DNA from: Bradyrhizobium monzae
GTDB taxonomy: Bacteria > Pseudomonadota > Alphaproteobacteria > Rhizobiales > Xanthobacteraceae
Direction of reading: 5' to 3'
Assembly: GCF_021458635.1 (NCBI RefSeq)
Contig: NZ_JAIRDQ010000001.1
Coordinates: 1,736,001-1,800,000, forward strand
Length of the DNA: 64,000 nt
Of the stretch, positions 15,583 through 24,862 are shown piece after piece; position 1 is the first letter of the stretch; every line of letters starts with the position of its first letter. The notes under the pieces were generated by a model that was not told where the DNA came from, searched no databases, and saw nothing but the letters and a program-made list of their open reading frames with translations. The position numbers and the translations under genes are program-made.

Positions 15583-16680
15583 ATGTTCACCCGCAGAGCC
15601 GCATTGATCAGCGCCGCCGCGACCGCTCTGATGCTCGCGACACCCGCCTTCCCTGCCAGCGATCTCAAGCTGCCGCGGCAGAAGGTCGAGCTGGTCGCCC
15701 CGCCCTTCGTGCACGCGCACGAGCAGGCCACGACGCAAGTGCCCAAGATCATGGAATTCAAGATGACCATCGAGGAGAAAAAGGTGGTGATCGACGACAA
15801 GGGCACGACCTTCCAGGCCATGACCTTCAACGGCTCGATGCCGGGCCCGCTGATGGTCGTGCATGAAGGCGACTATGTCGAGCTGACGCTGCTCAATCCC
15901 GCGACCAACACCATGCCGCACAACATCGACTTCCACTCCGCGACCGGTGCGCTTGGCGGCGCCGAGCTCACGCTGGTCAATCCCGGCGAGCAGGTCGTGC
16001 TGCGCTGGAAGGCGACGCGGACCGGCGTGTTCGTCTATCACTGCGCGCCGGGCGGCCCGATGATCCCCTGGCATGTCGTCTCCGGCATGAACGGCGCCGT
16101 GATGGTGCTGCCGCGCGACGGACTGAACGACGGCAAGGGCCACGCGCTGAAATACGACAAGATCTACTATGTCGGCGAGCAGGACATGTACGTGCCGCGC
16201 GACGAGAAGGGCAATTTCAAGTCGTACGACTCGCCGGGCGAGGCCTTCACCGACACCGAAGAGGTGATGAAGAAGCTGATCCCCTCCCACGTCGTGTTCA
16301 ACGGCAAGGTCGGCGCGCTCACCGGCAAGAACGCGCTGACGGCCAAGGTCGGCGAGAACGTGCTGATCGTGCATTCGCAGGCCAACCGCGACAGCCGCCC
16401 GCATCTGATCGGCGGCCATGGCGACTATGTCTGGGAGACCGGCAAGTTCTCCAACCCGCCGGAGACGGGGCTCGAGACCTGGTTCATCCGCGGCGGCTCG
16501 GCGGGCGCGGCGATGTACAAGTTCCTGCAGCCCGGCATCTACGCCTATGTCACGCATAATCTGATCGAGGCCGCCGACCTCGGCGCCACTGCGCACTTCA
16601 AGGTCGAAGGCAAGTGGAACGACGATCTGATGACCCAGGTGAAGGCGCCTGCGGAGATACCGGCTCCCAATACCAACTAG
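15583..16680 (+). CDS. nirK: Copper-containing nitrite reductase
   Basis: A 365-residue periplasmic enzyme reducing nitrite to nitric oxide, the defining step of denitrification. The signal peptide (residues 1-26, TRR near the start) suggests Tat or Sec export. Type 1 copper ligands are His113, Cys154, His164 and Met169. Type 2 ligands are His118, His153 and His325. Catalytic Asp116 and His274 are also present, so the enzyme looks intact. The start was set at 15583 after AAGGA because the signal peptide begins there. An NnrR-type box lies upstream and a terminator-like hairpin just downstream, before nirV. Confidence 0.97.
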   Translation: MFTRRAALISAAATALMLATPAFPASDLKLPRQKVELVAPPFVHAHEQATTQVPKIMEFKMTIEEKKVVIDDKGTTFQAMTFNGSMPGPLMVVHEGDYVELTLLNPATNTMPHNIDFHSATGALGGAELTLVNPGEQVVLRWKATRTGVFVYHCAPGGPMIPWHVVSGMNGAVMVLPRDGLNDGKGHALKYDKIYYVGEQDMYVPRDEKGNFKSYDSPGEAFTDTEEVMKKLIPSHVVFNGKVGALTGKNALTAKVGENVLIVHSQANRDSRPHLIGGHGDYVWETGKFSNPPETGLETWFIRGGSAGAAMYKFLQPGIYAYVTHNLIEAADLGATAHFKVEGKWNDDLMTQVKAPAEIPAPNTN

Positions 16681-16689
16681 ATGCAACAA

Positions 16690-16720
16690 GGGGCCGGCCA
16701 TCGCCGGCCCCTTCTTCTTT
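16690..16720 (+). terminator. Rho-independent terminator between nirK and nirV
   Basis: A nine-pair stem GGGGCCGGC / GCCGGCCCC with loop CATC is followed by TTCTTCTTT. It begins ten bases after the nirK stop and ends a few bases before the nirV ribosome site. It probably lowers nirV expression relative to nirK by partial termination. Confidence 0.85.
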
Positions 16721-16726
16721 CGGGGG

Positions 16727-17608
16727 ATGACCATGCTGATTGCATTCAAGCTGAAATTGCTACTTGCCTGTGCGGCCGGCTTCGCAGGACCACTGGCTGT
16801 TGCGCCCCTGGTCTCCGAGATGTCGACGCGCGGCGCGCAAGGCGAGCCTGTGATCGTCGAGATCGCCGCAGGCAGCTTCGCTTATCGCGAGGCCGGCGAT
16901 TTCACCCGCGCCGGGCAGCAGGCCGAAGCGCCGCTGCACAGATTGCAATTCACGCGGCCGCTTCACATCATGCGCGAGCAGGTCTCCTCCGCCGCCTACC
17001 AGCTTTGCGTGCGGGACGGCGAATGCCATGCGCTCGATCGCGGCGTGACGATTGCGCCCGACCGCCCCGCGGTGCAGGTAAGCTGGCACGATGCGCAGGC
17101 CTATGCCAGCTGGCTGTCGCGCCAGACCGGCCATCACTATCGTCTGCCGAGCGATGCGGAATGGGCCTTTGCCGCGGGCTCAAAGTTCAGGGATGACGGT
17201 GCGCCGGTCGAGGCGGACGATCCCTCAAAACGCTGGATCAGCCGCTACGAGCGTGAATCCGAACGTGACCTGTCCGACACCACGGCCTATCCGTTCGGCC
17301 AGTTCGGCCTGAACGAGCGTGGCGTGTCCGATCTCGCCGGCAATGTCTGGGAGTGGACCTCGACCTGCTTCGTGCGCTCGCGCGTCGACGAAGCCGGCAA
17401 GGCCGGCCGCCCGACGGTAAATTGCGGCGTGCGCGTCGCCGAGGGCGCGCACCGTGCCTACGTCACCGACTTCATCCGCGACGCCCGCGCCGGCGGCTGC
17501 GCCCAAGGCGTGCCACCCGCCAATCTCGGCTTCCGCCTAGTGCGCGAGGAGCGGTCGTGGGTGGCGAGCGTGTCGGCGAGGTGGGGGAAGGTCTGGGCGC
17601 GGTCGTAG
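16727..17608 (+). CDS. nirV: NirV-like formylglycine-generating-enzyme domain protein
   Basis: A 293-residue exported protein with a hydrophobic N-terminus (about residues 5-27) and a SUMF1/FGE-sulfatase domain from about residue 40 to the end (VQVSWHDAQAYASWLSRQTG, YRLPSDAEWAFAA, NVWEWTS, GFRLVRE). It follows nirK as nirV does in many copper-type denitrifiers. The function is unproven; a role in maturing or supporting NirK is usually proposed. The ATG at 16727 sits after TTTCGGGG; the ATG at 16733 is equally possible. Confidence 0.88.
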   Translation: MTMLIAFKLKLLLACAAGFAGPLAVAPLVSEMSTRGAQGEPVIVEIAAGSFAYREAGDFTRAGQQAEAPLHRLQFTRPLHIMREQVSSAAYQLCVRDGECHALDRGVTIAPDRPAVQVSWHDAQAYASWLSRQTGHHYRLPSDAEWAFAAGSKFRDDGAPVEADDPSKRWISRYERESERDLSDTTAYPFGQFGLNERGVSDLAGNVWEWTSTCFVRSRVDEAGKAGRPTVNCGVRVAEGAHRAYVTDFIRDARAGGCAQGVPPANLGFRLVREERSWVASVSARWGKVWARS

Positions 17609-17616
17609 CGACGCTC

Positions 17617-17702
17617 CGTCATTGCGAGCACAGCGAAGCAATCCAGAGTCTTTCCGCAGAAACAGTCTGGATTGCTTCGTCGCTTCGCTCCTCGCAACGA
17701 CG
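17617..17702. repeat. Palindromic intergenic repeat, copy B
   Basis: The same element as at 3144-3260, without the nested hairpin. It opens CGTCATTGCGAGCACAGC, has AGCAATCCAGA/TCTGGATTGCT arms and closes CTCGCAACGACG. It starts nine bases after the nirV stop and separates it from the convergent CoA-transferase genes. Confidence 0.85.
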
Positions 17703-17804
17703 ACTTGGAGGCGACGCGCGCCTTCGCAAGTACCTGCATTGCATTGGCAAACGAAAATGGTCGGGACGAAGCCCGGCCATTCCTAATCGTTCGGGATCGT
17801 TGCC

Positions 17805-18455
17805 TTACGTGTTTTTCAGCGCGACGCGGAATTCGGCTTCGGTCTTGGCCTTGACCTCGTCGAGCGTGACGCCGTCGGCGAGCTCGATCAGCGCCATGCC
17901 GCCGTCGCCGTGCTTGTCGATGGTGAACACGGCGAGATCGGTCACGACCATGTCGACGACGCGCTCGCCGGTCAGCGGCAGATTGCACTTCTTCAGGAGC
18001 TTGGCGCCGTCCTTGGCGGAATGCTCCATCACCACGACGACGCGCTTGACGCCGGCGACGAGGTCCATCGCGCCGCCCATGCCCTTGACCATCTTGCCGG
18101 GGATCATCCAGTTGGCGAGATCGCCGTTCTGGGCCACCTGCATGGCGCCGAGGATCGACAGGTCCATGTGGCCGCCGCGGATCATGCCGAAGGAATCCGC
18201 GCTGGAGAAATACGAGGTCGAGGGCAGCTCGCTCACGGTCTGCTTGCCGGCGTTGATCAGATCGGCGTCCTCTTCGCCCTCATAGGGGAACGGGCCCATG
18301 CCGAGCATGCCGTTCTCGCTCTGGAGGCTGACGTCGACGCCGTCAGGGATGTAGTTCGAGACCAGCGTCGGGATGCCGATGCCGAGGTTGACGTAATAGC
18401 CGTCACGCAATTCCTTCGCGGCGCGCGCAGCCATCTGTTCACGGGTCCAGGCCAT
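17805..18455 (-). CDS. scoB: 3-oxoacid CoA-transferase subunit B
   Basis: A 216-residue beta subunit of a succinyl-CoA:3-ketoacid-type CoA transferase. [15 protein letters not shown] (about residues 23-37) and the catalytic glutamate motif [10 protein letters not shown] (about residues 46-55) are intact. The enzyme moves CoA from succinyl-CoA to acetoacetate in ketone-body and polyhydroxybutyrate breakdown. AGGAGAT precedes the ATG. It is 15 bases downstream of subunit A in the same direction. Members of this family also act on 3-oxoadipate, so pcaJ is an alternative; the length and motifs favour scoB. Confidence 0.93.
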   Translation of the reverse strand: MAWTREQMAARAAKELRDGYYVNLGIGIPTLVSNYIPDGVDVSLQSENGMLGMGPFPYEGEEDADLINAGKQTVSELPSTSYFSSADSFGMIRGGHMDLSILGAMQVAQNGDLANWMIPGKMVKGMGGAMDLVAGVKRVVVVMEHSAKDGAKLLKKCNLPLTGERVVDMVVTDLAVFTIDKHGDGGMALIELADGVTLDEVKAKTEAEFRVALKNT

Positions 18456-18470
18456 ATCGATCTCCTGATC

Positions 18471-19178
18471 TTAAGCGGCGGTGCGCGGGCGGGTGTTGCG
18501 GAATTCGATGCGCTTCTGGGCCGTGCCGACCTCGACGATGCGCTTCACGAAAATGCCGGGCGTGTGGATGTGGTCGGGATTGAGTTCACCGGCGGGAACC
18601 AGATGCTCGACCTCGGCCACCGTAACCTTGGCGGCGGTCGCCATCATCGGGTTAAAGTTGCGCGCGGTCTTGCGGTAAATCAGGTTGCCGGCGGTATCGC
18701 CCTTCCAGGCATGCACGATAGCGAGGTCGGCGAACAGCCCGCGCTCCATCAGGTACTTCTCGCCGTCGAACTCCTTCACTTCCTTGCCTTCGGCGATCAG
18801 CGTGCCGACGCCGGTCTTGGTATAGAAGGCCGGGATGCCGGCGCCGCCGGCGCGGATGCGCTCCGCCAGCGTGCCCTGCGGATTGAATTCGAGTTCCAGC
18901 TCGCCGGCGAGGAATTGCTGGGCGAACAGTTTGTTCTCGCCGACATAGGACGAGATCATCTTCTTGATCTGGCGGGTTTCCAGCAGGCGGCTAAGCCCGA
19001 TGCCGTCGACGCCGGCATTGTTCGAGACAACGGTCAGACCCTTCACGCCGGAGTCGCGGATCGCGTCCGACAGGGTCTCGGCGATGCCGCAGAGGCCGAA
19101 GCCACCCGACATGATCATCATGTTGTCCTTGAGAACGCCCTCAAGAGCCGACTTGGCGTCGGGATAGACCTTGTTCAT
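18471..19178 (-). CDS. scoA: 3-oxoacid CoA-transferase subunit A
   Basis: A 235-residue alpha subunit. The CoA-binding region includes SGGFGLCGIAETL (about residues 24-36) and the family block NKVYPDAKSALEGVL at the start. It forms the heteromer with the subunit encoded just downstream. The upstream region (19179-19439) diverges towards the AsmA gene and contains a short perfect hairpin at 19305-19323. Confidence 0.93.
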   Translation of the reverse strand: MNKVYPDAKSALEGVLKDNMMIMSGGFGLCGIAETLSDAIRDSGVKGLTVVSNNAGVDGIGLSRLLETRQIKKMISSYVGENKLFAQQFLAGELELEFNPQGTLAERIRAGGAGIPAFYTKTGVGTLIAEGKEVKEFDGEKYLMERGLFADLAIVHAWKGDTAGNLIYRKTARNFNPMMATAAKVTVAEVEHLVPAGELNPDHIHTPGIFVKRIVEVGTAQKRIEFRNTRPRTAA

Positions 19179-19304
19179 GAAAAAACCCTCGACTGAAGCT
19201 GCGGCCTGCAGGCGTCGCGCCCTTATTGGCGGCGATTATTAGGCGAAATCGTCCGAAGCCGTCAATGATACGGGGTTTTCCGTTCCGAGACCCGGTGATA
19301 GAAG

Positions 19305-19323
19305 CTGCCCACACCGTGGGCAG
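19305..19323. other. Perfect short hairpin between scoA and the AsmA gene
   Basis: CTGCCCAC-ACC-GTGGGCAG, eight paired bases, lies in the 261-base divergent intergenic region. It has no T-run on either side, so it is more likely an operator or leader element than a terminator. Nothing else in this region was recognised. Confidence 0.35.
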
Positions 19324-19439
19324 ACCCGTCCTCGGCCTTGAAAGCGACAAGAAAACCCATCAAGTTGCGGGGGTTGGGCGTGGGGGCGCGCAGGTTTCTC
19401 GCCCCGCCCTTTTGCTCCAGCGACCAACCCGATCAGGAC

Positions 19440-21353
19440 ATGCCATTGACCATGGCCCAAGGAATGAAGCGCCTCGGGACGCCGATCGCGGCGCTGTTCG
19501 GCGTCGCGCTGATCGCCCTGATCGCGACCTCCTGGCTCATCAACCGCGACGCGTTGCGCAAGGCCGTGGAAGCGCAGATTCGCGATGTCACCGGGCTCGA
19601 GCTCAGCGTGGCGGGCAGCATCGACATTTCCGTGCTGCCGGCGAGCTACATCTCGTTCCATGATGTCGGCCTGAAGGGCGGCGGCACCGCCGACCCCGCG
19701 CTTCATGTCGACGTGCTCACCGCCAATCTCCGGCTCTTGCCGCTGCTGCTGCAACGGTTCGAGATCGCCGACCTGACGCTGCTGCGGCCACACATCCATG
19801 TCAGCCTGAAGCCGGACGGCGAGAGCAACTGGACACCCTTTATCCAGACCATCGCACGGACGATGAAGCCCGGCGCCGACAACCAGGTCTCGTTCTCCGA
19901 AATCAGGATCCAGGACGGCGTGCTCAATTACGAGGACGTCGCCACGAACGCCACCGAGAAGTTCGAGGACATCGACCTGTCGCTGGCCTGGCCCTCGATC
20001 TCGCGCTCCTTTGCCGCGACCGGACAGTTCGACTGGCGTGGCGAGCGCGTCGACGGCTCGATCAGCATTGCCGATTTCGTCGCCGCGCTCTCGGGCGACC
20101 GCTCCGGGTTGAAGGCGCGGATTGCCAGCGCACCGCTCAAGCTCGCCTTCGACGGCAGCGTCGCCAACCGCACCAGCCCAATGATGGAAGGCACGCTCAC
20201 GATCGACAGCCCGTCCTTGCGCAACGCGTTGCGCTGGACCGGCCAGCCGCAGCCCGGCAGCGGCGGCTTCGGCCGCTTCGCGCTGAAGGCGCGCGCCAAT
20301 GTCGTCGGCGCCTCGATCGCGCTCACCAACGTCAATGTCGAGCTCGACGGCAACACCGCCGAAGGCGTGATTACTTATGCCAATAACGGCCGGCAGACGC
20401 TGCAGGCGACGCTCGCCGCCGACGCGCTGGACCTGACACCCTATATCTCCACCTTCCGCCTGCTCGCGAGCGGTGCGCGCGACTGGAACAGGCAGCTGTT
20501 CGATCTCAACGGGCTTTCGAGCACCGACCTCGACATGCGCCTGTCGGCCGCCAGGCTGACGGTCGGCCCCTCGAAGCTCGGCCGCACCGCGATCGGCGCC
20601 AACTTGCGCAACGGCACGCTGGCGCTCTCGGTCGGCGAGGCACAGGTCTATGGCGGCATCGCCAAGGGCTCGTTCGGCATCTCGCGCTCCGACACGGTCG
20701 CCGACATCAAGGCGCAATTCCAGTTCACCGACGTCGACCTCCAGGCCTGCGCCTCCGAACTGTTCGGCCTCAACAAGCTGTCCGGCCGCGGCAATATCAA
20801 CGTGTCGCTGCTTGCTTCCGGCTCGAGCCCGTTCGGCCTGGTGCAGTCGCTCGACGGCACCGCCACCGTGACCGGGCATGACGGCGCGATCGCGGGCTTC
20901 AACGCCGAGCAGTTGCTGAAGCGGCTGGAGCGCCGGCCGTTGTCGGGCGGCGGCAATTTCCGCAACGGCTCGACGCCCTTCGACAATCTCACCATCGCCG
21001 TGAAATTCGCCGATGGGATCGCCACTGCCGAGGACATCCGCATCGAAGGGCCGGCCGCGAAGATCACGCTGACCGGCACGGCATCGGTGCCCACGCGCGA
21101 ATACGACATGAAGGGTGTGGCGAGTCTCAACACAACGTCCGGCTTTCAACTGCCGTTCATGGTGCAGGGCCCCTGGGACGATCCGCTGATCTTTCCCGAT
21201 CCCGAGGCCCTGATCCGCCACTCGCCCGCTGCGTCTCCTTTCCTCGATTTGCTGAAGCAGCGCATCACCGGCGGAAAGCGACAGGCACCCGAGGGATCGC
21301 CGACCGCGGAGAACGCGAAGGAAAACGCCAAAGAGGGCGCGAAGTCGAACTGA
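19440..21353 (+). CDS. AsmA family outer-membrane-assembly/lipid-transport protein
   Basis: A 637-residue protein with one N-terminal membrane span (about residues 12-32), then the AsmA N-terminal repeat (EAQIRDVTGLELSVAGSIDIS near residue 43) and a C-terminal AsmA-like domain (LNISLLASGSSP-like block near 455, DGTATVTGHDGAI near 472). AsmA proteins are inner-membrane-anchored periplasmic proteins thought to help phospholipid transport or assembly of the outer membrane. Starts at 19440, 19452 or 19464 all keep the anchor; the first was used. It appears monocistronic. Confidence 0.85.
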   Translation: MPLTMAQGMKRLGTPIAALFGVALIALIATSWLINRDALRKAVEAQIRDVTGLELSVAGSIDISVLPASYISFHDVGLKGGGTADPALHVDVLTANLRLLPLLLQRFEIADLTLLRPHIHVSLKPDGESNWTPFIQTIARTMKPGADNQVSFSEIRIQDGVLNYEDVATNATEKFEDIDLSLAWPSISRSFAATGQFDWRGERVDGSISIADFVAALSGDRSGLKARIASAPLKLAFDGSVANRTSPMMEGTLTIDSPSLRNALRWTGQPQPGSGGFGRFALKARANVVGASIALTNVNVELDGNTAEGVITYANNGRQTLQATLAADALDLTPYISTFRLLASGARDWNRQLFDLNGLSSTDLDMRLSAARLTVGPSKLGRTAIGANLRNGTLALSVGEAQVYGGIAKGSFGISRSDTVADIKAQFQFTDVDLQACASELFGLNKLSGRGNINVSLLASGSSPFGLVQSLDGTATVTGHDGAIAGFNAEQLLKRLERRPLSGGGNFRNGSTPFDNLTIAVKFADGIATAEDIRIEGPAAKITLTGTASVPTREYDMKGVASLNTTSGFQLPFMVQGPWDDPLIFPDPEALIRHSPAASPFLDLLKQRITGGKRQAPEGSPTAENAKENAKEGAKSN

Positions 21354-21470
21354 GGACGGCGTCCGCGACATCGGCGAATTGATCGGGGCGAATTGATGCG
21401 GCGATCGCATCGATGCCCACATTAAGCATCTCCTTCAGCCCGGTAACCCTCGACCTAGGTCTGACAACAT

Positions 21471-21526
21471 GCCGCTAGATCGGATAGCGGCCATGCGCTA
21501 GTGTTTTATCCGACCGGTTAAAACAC
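21471..21526 (+). promoter_or_regulatory. Two inverted repeats upstream of the second sugar ABC operon
   Basis: The first dyad is GCCGCTA-N7-TAGCGGC (21471-21491). The second is GTGTTTTA-N10-TAAAACAC (21501-21526), whose centre adds CCG/CGG symmetry. Their centres are about 32 bases apart, close to three helical turns, and the second ends 22 bases before the GTG start at 21549. They are good candidates for operators of a dimeric regulator of this importer; the second could also form an mRNA hairpin. No regulator gene is adjacent. Confidence 0.55.
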
Positions 21527-21548
21527 CGGCGGCTTGAGGGAGAAAAAC

Positions 21549-22934
21549 GTGAAATTCAAGGTTATTGGCGCAGTATCACTGGCGGTCGCTGCGGCCGGGC
21601 TGTTTGCAGCCGCTGCACCCGCATTTGCACAGCAAAAGACGATTACGGTCTGGTGGGGCAAGGGCTTCTATCGCTCCGAAGACGACGCGCTGCTCGATAC
21701 GATCAAGAAGTTCGAAGCCAAGACGGGCATCAAGGTCGAATTGTCGCAGTACGCGATCCAGGACATGATTCCGAAGACGGTCGCCGCACTCGACGCCGGC
21801 ACCGTGCCCGACGTCGCCTATTCCGATTCCTATGACGTGCAGGCGCAAGGCAAGTGGGCCTACGAGGGCAAGCTCGAGGATCTCACCGACGTCATGGAGC
21901 CGATCAAGGACCGGTTCGTTCAGAACACGCTGGACGCCTCGATCCTCTATAACGACGTCACCAAGAAGAAGGCCTATTACGGCTTCCCGCTGAAGCAGCA
22001 GAGCATGCACGTCCAGATTTGGAACGACATGCTGGAGAAAGCCGGTTTCAAGCAGAGCGACATCCCGACCGACTGGGCGGGCTACTGGTCATTCTGGTGC
22101 GACAAGGTGCAGCCGGGCATCCGCAAGGCCACCGGCCAGCGCATCTACGCCGTCGGCCAGCCGATGGGCGTGGAGTCGACCGACGCCTTCCAGTCGTTCT
22201 ACACCTTCATGGACGCCTATCACGTCAAGCTGGTCGATGATGACGGCAAGCTCACGGTCGACGACCCTAAGGTACGCGAGAACCTGATCCACGCGCTGAA
22301 GGACTACACCGACACCTATATCAAGGGCTGCACCCCGCCGTCCTCGACGACCTGGAAGGATCCCGACAACAACGTCGCCTTCCACAACAAGACGATCGTG
22401 ATGACCCACAATTTCACGATCTCGATCGCGGCGAAGTGGTACGAAGACTCGCAGAATCAGGCGCTCACGCAGGAGCAGCGCGACGCCGGCAAGAAGGCCT
22501 ATGAGCAGGACATCATCACCGCGTCCTTCCCGAAGGCGCCGGATGGTTCGACCATCCGCTACCGCTCGGACGTCAAGACCGGCTTGATCTTCACCGCAGC
22601 CAAGAACAAGGCCGAGGCCAAGCAGTTCATCAGCTTCCTGCTCCAGGAAGAGAATGTCCGCCCTTATATCGAGGGTGCGCTCGGCCGCTGGTTCCCGGTG
22701 ACCAAGGAAAGCCAGGAAAGCCCGTTCTGGCAGGCTGACAAGCATCGCAAGGCCGTGTACGCGCAGTTCAAGGGCGGCACTGCACCGTTCGACTTCACCA
22801 AGAACTGGAAGTTCACGATTCTCAACAACGAGAACATCTGGGCCAAGGCGATGAATCGGGTCGTCAGCGAGAAGGTCCCGGTCGACAAGGCCGTCGACGA
22901 GATGATTGTCCGCATCAAGCAGGTTGCGGGCTAA
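21549..22934 (+). CDS. ABC transporter substrate-binding protein, extracellular solute-binding family 1
   Basis: A 461-residue periplasmic binding protein with a Sec signal peptide (residues 1-28, ending AAPAFAQ). The mature start ITVWWGKGFYRSEDDALLDT resembles sugar or polyol CUT1 binding proteins. The GTG at 21549 was chosen because GAGGGAGA lies six bases upstream; the frame is open five codons further with only a TTG. Two permease genes follow at 23032 and 23901, after two hairpins. No ATPase gene is in the operon. The ligand is unknown. Confidence 0.9.
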   Translation: MKFKVIGAVSLAVAAAGLFAAAAPAFAQQKTITVWWGKGFYRSEDDALLDTIKKFEAKTGIKVELSQYAIQDMIPKTVAALDAGTVPDVAYSDSYDVQAQGKWAYEGKLEDLTDVMEPIKDRFVQNTLDASILYNDVTKKKAYYGFPLKQQSMHVQIWNDMLEKAGFKQSDIPTDWAGYWSFWCDKVQPGIRKATGQRIYAVGQPMGVESTDAFQSFYTFMDAYHVKLVDDDGKLTVDDPKVRENLIHALKDYTDTYIKGCTPPSSTTWKDPDNNVAFHNKTIVMTHNFTISIAAKWYEDSQNQALTQEQRDAGKKAYEQDIITASFPKAPDGSTIRYRSDVKTGLIFTAAKNKAEAKQFISFLLQEENVRPYIEGALGRWFPVTKESQESPFWQADKHRKAVYAQFKGGTAPFDFTKNWKFTILNNENIWAKAMNRVVSEKVPVDKAVDEMIVRIKQVAG

Positions 22935-22946
22935 GTTCTCTTTCTT

Positions 22947-23006
22947 CCTCTCCTCGCTGGCGCGGGGAGAGGCAAAACGCTAACACCGGCCGCCTCGTGC
23001 GGCCGG
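22947..23006 (+). other. Two stem-loops between binding-protein and permease genes
   Basis: CCTCTCC/GGAGAGG (22947-22972) and the perfect CCGGCCGC-CTCGT-GCGGCCGG (22986-23006) lie in the 97-base gap. The second is followed only by AAGTCCTTTC. Such structures after binding-protein genes usually stabilise the upstream message and reduce readthrough, giving more binding protein than permease. Confidence 0.7.
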
Positions 23007-23031
23007 AAGTCCTTTCAAAGAGTCCCAAAGA

Positions 23032-23904
23032 ATGGCGATCACGCTCTCTGGCGATCATGCGCTCCCCTCCCCTCCCCTGTCGCCGCGGCTGACCCCGGCG
23101 CAGGTCTGGGGCATCGTGCTGCTCGCGCCCTATCTGCTCGTTTTCCTCGCCTTCGTGGTCTACCCCGTCTGCTACGGGCTGTGGCTGGCGCGGGCCCCGT
23201 CGAACTATGTCGCGCTCTATAACGACCCGATCTTCGCGCGCGCCGCGGTCAACACGCTGATCTTCCTGGTCATCGGCATCAACATCAAGATGCTGATCGC
23301 GCTGTTCCTGTCCGGCTTCTTCGCCATGCAGCGCACCTGGATCAAATGGCTCTCGGTGATCTTCATCCTGCCCTGGGCGGTGCCGTCGATCCCGACCATC
23401 CTGTCCGTGCGCTTCATGTTCAATCCCGAATGGGGCGTGATCAACCACCTCATTTTCTCTTTCACCGGCGATGACGGTCCGAACTGGCTGAACGACCCGA
23501 CCGTGGCGCTGACCATGGCGATCGGCGTGCACATCTGGAAGTCGCTGCCGTTCTGGACGCTGATCCTGATCACCGGCCGCCTTGCGATCGCGCAGGATCT
23601 GTTCGAGGCTGCCGAGGTCGACGGCGCGAGCTGGTGGCAGAAATTCCGCTTCATCACCTGGCCGTCGATGCAGACGCTCTACATCACCTGCACGCTGCTC
23701 TCGATGATCTGGACGCTCGGCGACTTCAACAGCGTCTACCTGCTCACCGGCGGTGGTCCGGCCGATCTCACCCACGTGCTGTCGACGCTCGGCATCCGCT
23801 ATCTCCGGCTCGACCAGCTTTCGCTCGCGATGGCCTCCATCGTCTGCGCGATGCCGTTCGTCCTGCCGCTCGTGTATTTCATGATGAAACGGTTGTCGCG
23901 ATGA
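23032..23904 (+). CDS. ABC transporter permease, MalF/UgpA type
   Basis: A 290-residue permease with about six membrane spans; the first is at about residues 25-50. The EAA loop is EAAEVDGASWWQKFRFITWP near residue 190. It overlaps the next permease by four bases (ATGA). With the binding protein at 21549 it forms the second sugar-type importer of the window that lacks its own ATPase. Confidence 0.92.
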   Translation: MAITLSGDHALPSPPLSPRLTPAQVWGIVLLAPYLLVFLAFVVYPVCYGLWLARAPSNYVALYNDPIFARAAVNTLIFLVIGINIKMLIALFLSGFFAMQRTWIKWLSVIFILPWAVPSIPTILSVRFMFNPEWGVINHLIFSFTGDDGPNWLNDPTVALTMAIGVHIWKSLPFWTLILITGRLAIAQDLFEAAEVDGASWWQKFRFITWPSMQTLYITCTLLSMIWTLGDFNSVYLLTGGGPADLTHVLSTLGIRYLRLDQLSLAMASIVCAMPFVLPLVYFMMKRLSR

Positions 23905-24767
23905 AGCTTCCCGGCGTAAGCGAATTTTCCTGGCGCGACGTCGCGACGGAAGCGCGGCTGCTGCTGATCGGTATTCCCGTCTTCCTGTGGACGATGATCC
24001 CGATCTACCACATGTTCCTGTTCGCGATCTCCCCGAAGGAGGACGCGTTCTCGGGCAAGCTGTGGCCGGACCATCCGACGCTGCACAACTTCGAAATCGT
24101 GTTCAAGCAGCAGCATTATTTCCTGCGCGACTTCTACGCGCAGTTCTGGAATTCGACGCTGATCGCAGCCGCAGTCGGCGCGCTGACGCTGTTCATCGCG
24201 ACCGCCGCGGCGTTCTCGATCTCACGGCTGAAGGTGCCGGGCGGACGCATGGTGCTGAACCTCGCGCTGTTCACCTATTTCATTCCGGCGGCGTTCCTCG
24301 CAGTGCCGATGTACCGGACCATGGGCAATTACGGGCTGCTCAACAATCACTGGGCGCTGATCCTGGCGATGGTGACGATCGCCAGCCCTTACGCGATCTG
24401 GGTGCTCAAGCAGGCCTCGGACAAGCTGCCGGTCGAGCTGGATGAAGCCGCGGTGATGGACGGCGCCACCACGCTGCAGATCTTCCGCCTGGTCTATCTG
24501 CCGCTGATGATGCCCTCGCTGGTCGCGATCGGCACCTATGCGGTGCTGCTCGCCTGGAACGAATATCTCTACGCGTTCCTGCTGCTCTCGAACGATCGCG
24601 AGATCACGCTTCCCGTCGCACTCGGCAACTTCCTCGCCGCCGACGACTCGCCCTGGGAGCTGCTGATGACCACCGGCTTCATCTACGCGCTGCCGCCGGC
24701 CGCGGTCTATTACGCCTTCCGCCGCTACATGGTGGGCGGGCTGACAGCGGGCGCCGTGAAGTCCTAG
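23901..24767 (+). CDS. ABC transporter permease, MalG/UgpE type
   Basis: A 288-residue partner permease. The ATG at 23901 overlaps the stop of the preceding gene as ATGA and begins MKLPGVSEF, before the first membrane span at about residues 20-42. The EAA loop EAAVMDGATTLQIFRLVYLP lies near residue 185. The frame is open much further upstream, but that part overlaps the upstream permease and is not real. A palindromic repeat separates its end from the convergent potC-like gene. Confidence 0.92.
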   Translation: MKLPGVSEFSWRDVATEARLLLIGIPVFLWTMIPIYHMFLFAISPKEDAFSGKLWPDHPTLHNFEIVFKQQHYFLRDFYAQFWNSTLIAAAVGALTLFIATAAAFSISRLKVPGGRMVLNLALFTYFIPAAFLAVPMYRTMGNYGLLNNHWALILAMVTIASPYAIWVLKQASDKLPVELDEAAVMDGATTLQIFRLVYLPLMMPSLVAIGTYAVLLAWNEYLYAFLLLSNDREITLPVALGNFLAADDSPWELLMTTGFIYALPPAAVYYAFRRYMVGGLTAGAVKS

Positions 24768-24774
24768 CACCGCT

Positions 24775-24856
24775 CGTCATTGCGAGCGAAGGCGAGGCAA
24801 TCCAGGAATATGTCCGCGGAGACTTTCTGGATTGCTTCGCTTCGCTCGCAATGACG
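24775..24856. repeat. Palindromic intergenic repeat, copy C
   Basis: The third copy of the element at 3144 and 17617, and the most symmetric. CGTCATTGCGAGCGAAGG opens it and CTTCGCTCGCAATGACG closes it. It fills nearly the whole gap between the convergent genes ending at 24767 and 24863, and could end transcription from both sides. Confidence 0.88.
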
Positions 24857-24862
24857 ACAGAC

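Noticed and set aside
19239-21422. Long open frame of over 700 codons antisense to the AsmA gene
   Set aside because: High-GC shadow frame. The plus strand carries a clear AsmA family protein and the antisense product shows only Arg/Ala/Gly-rich composition.
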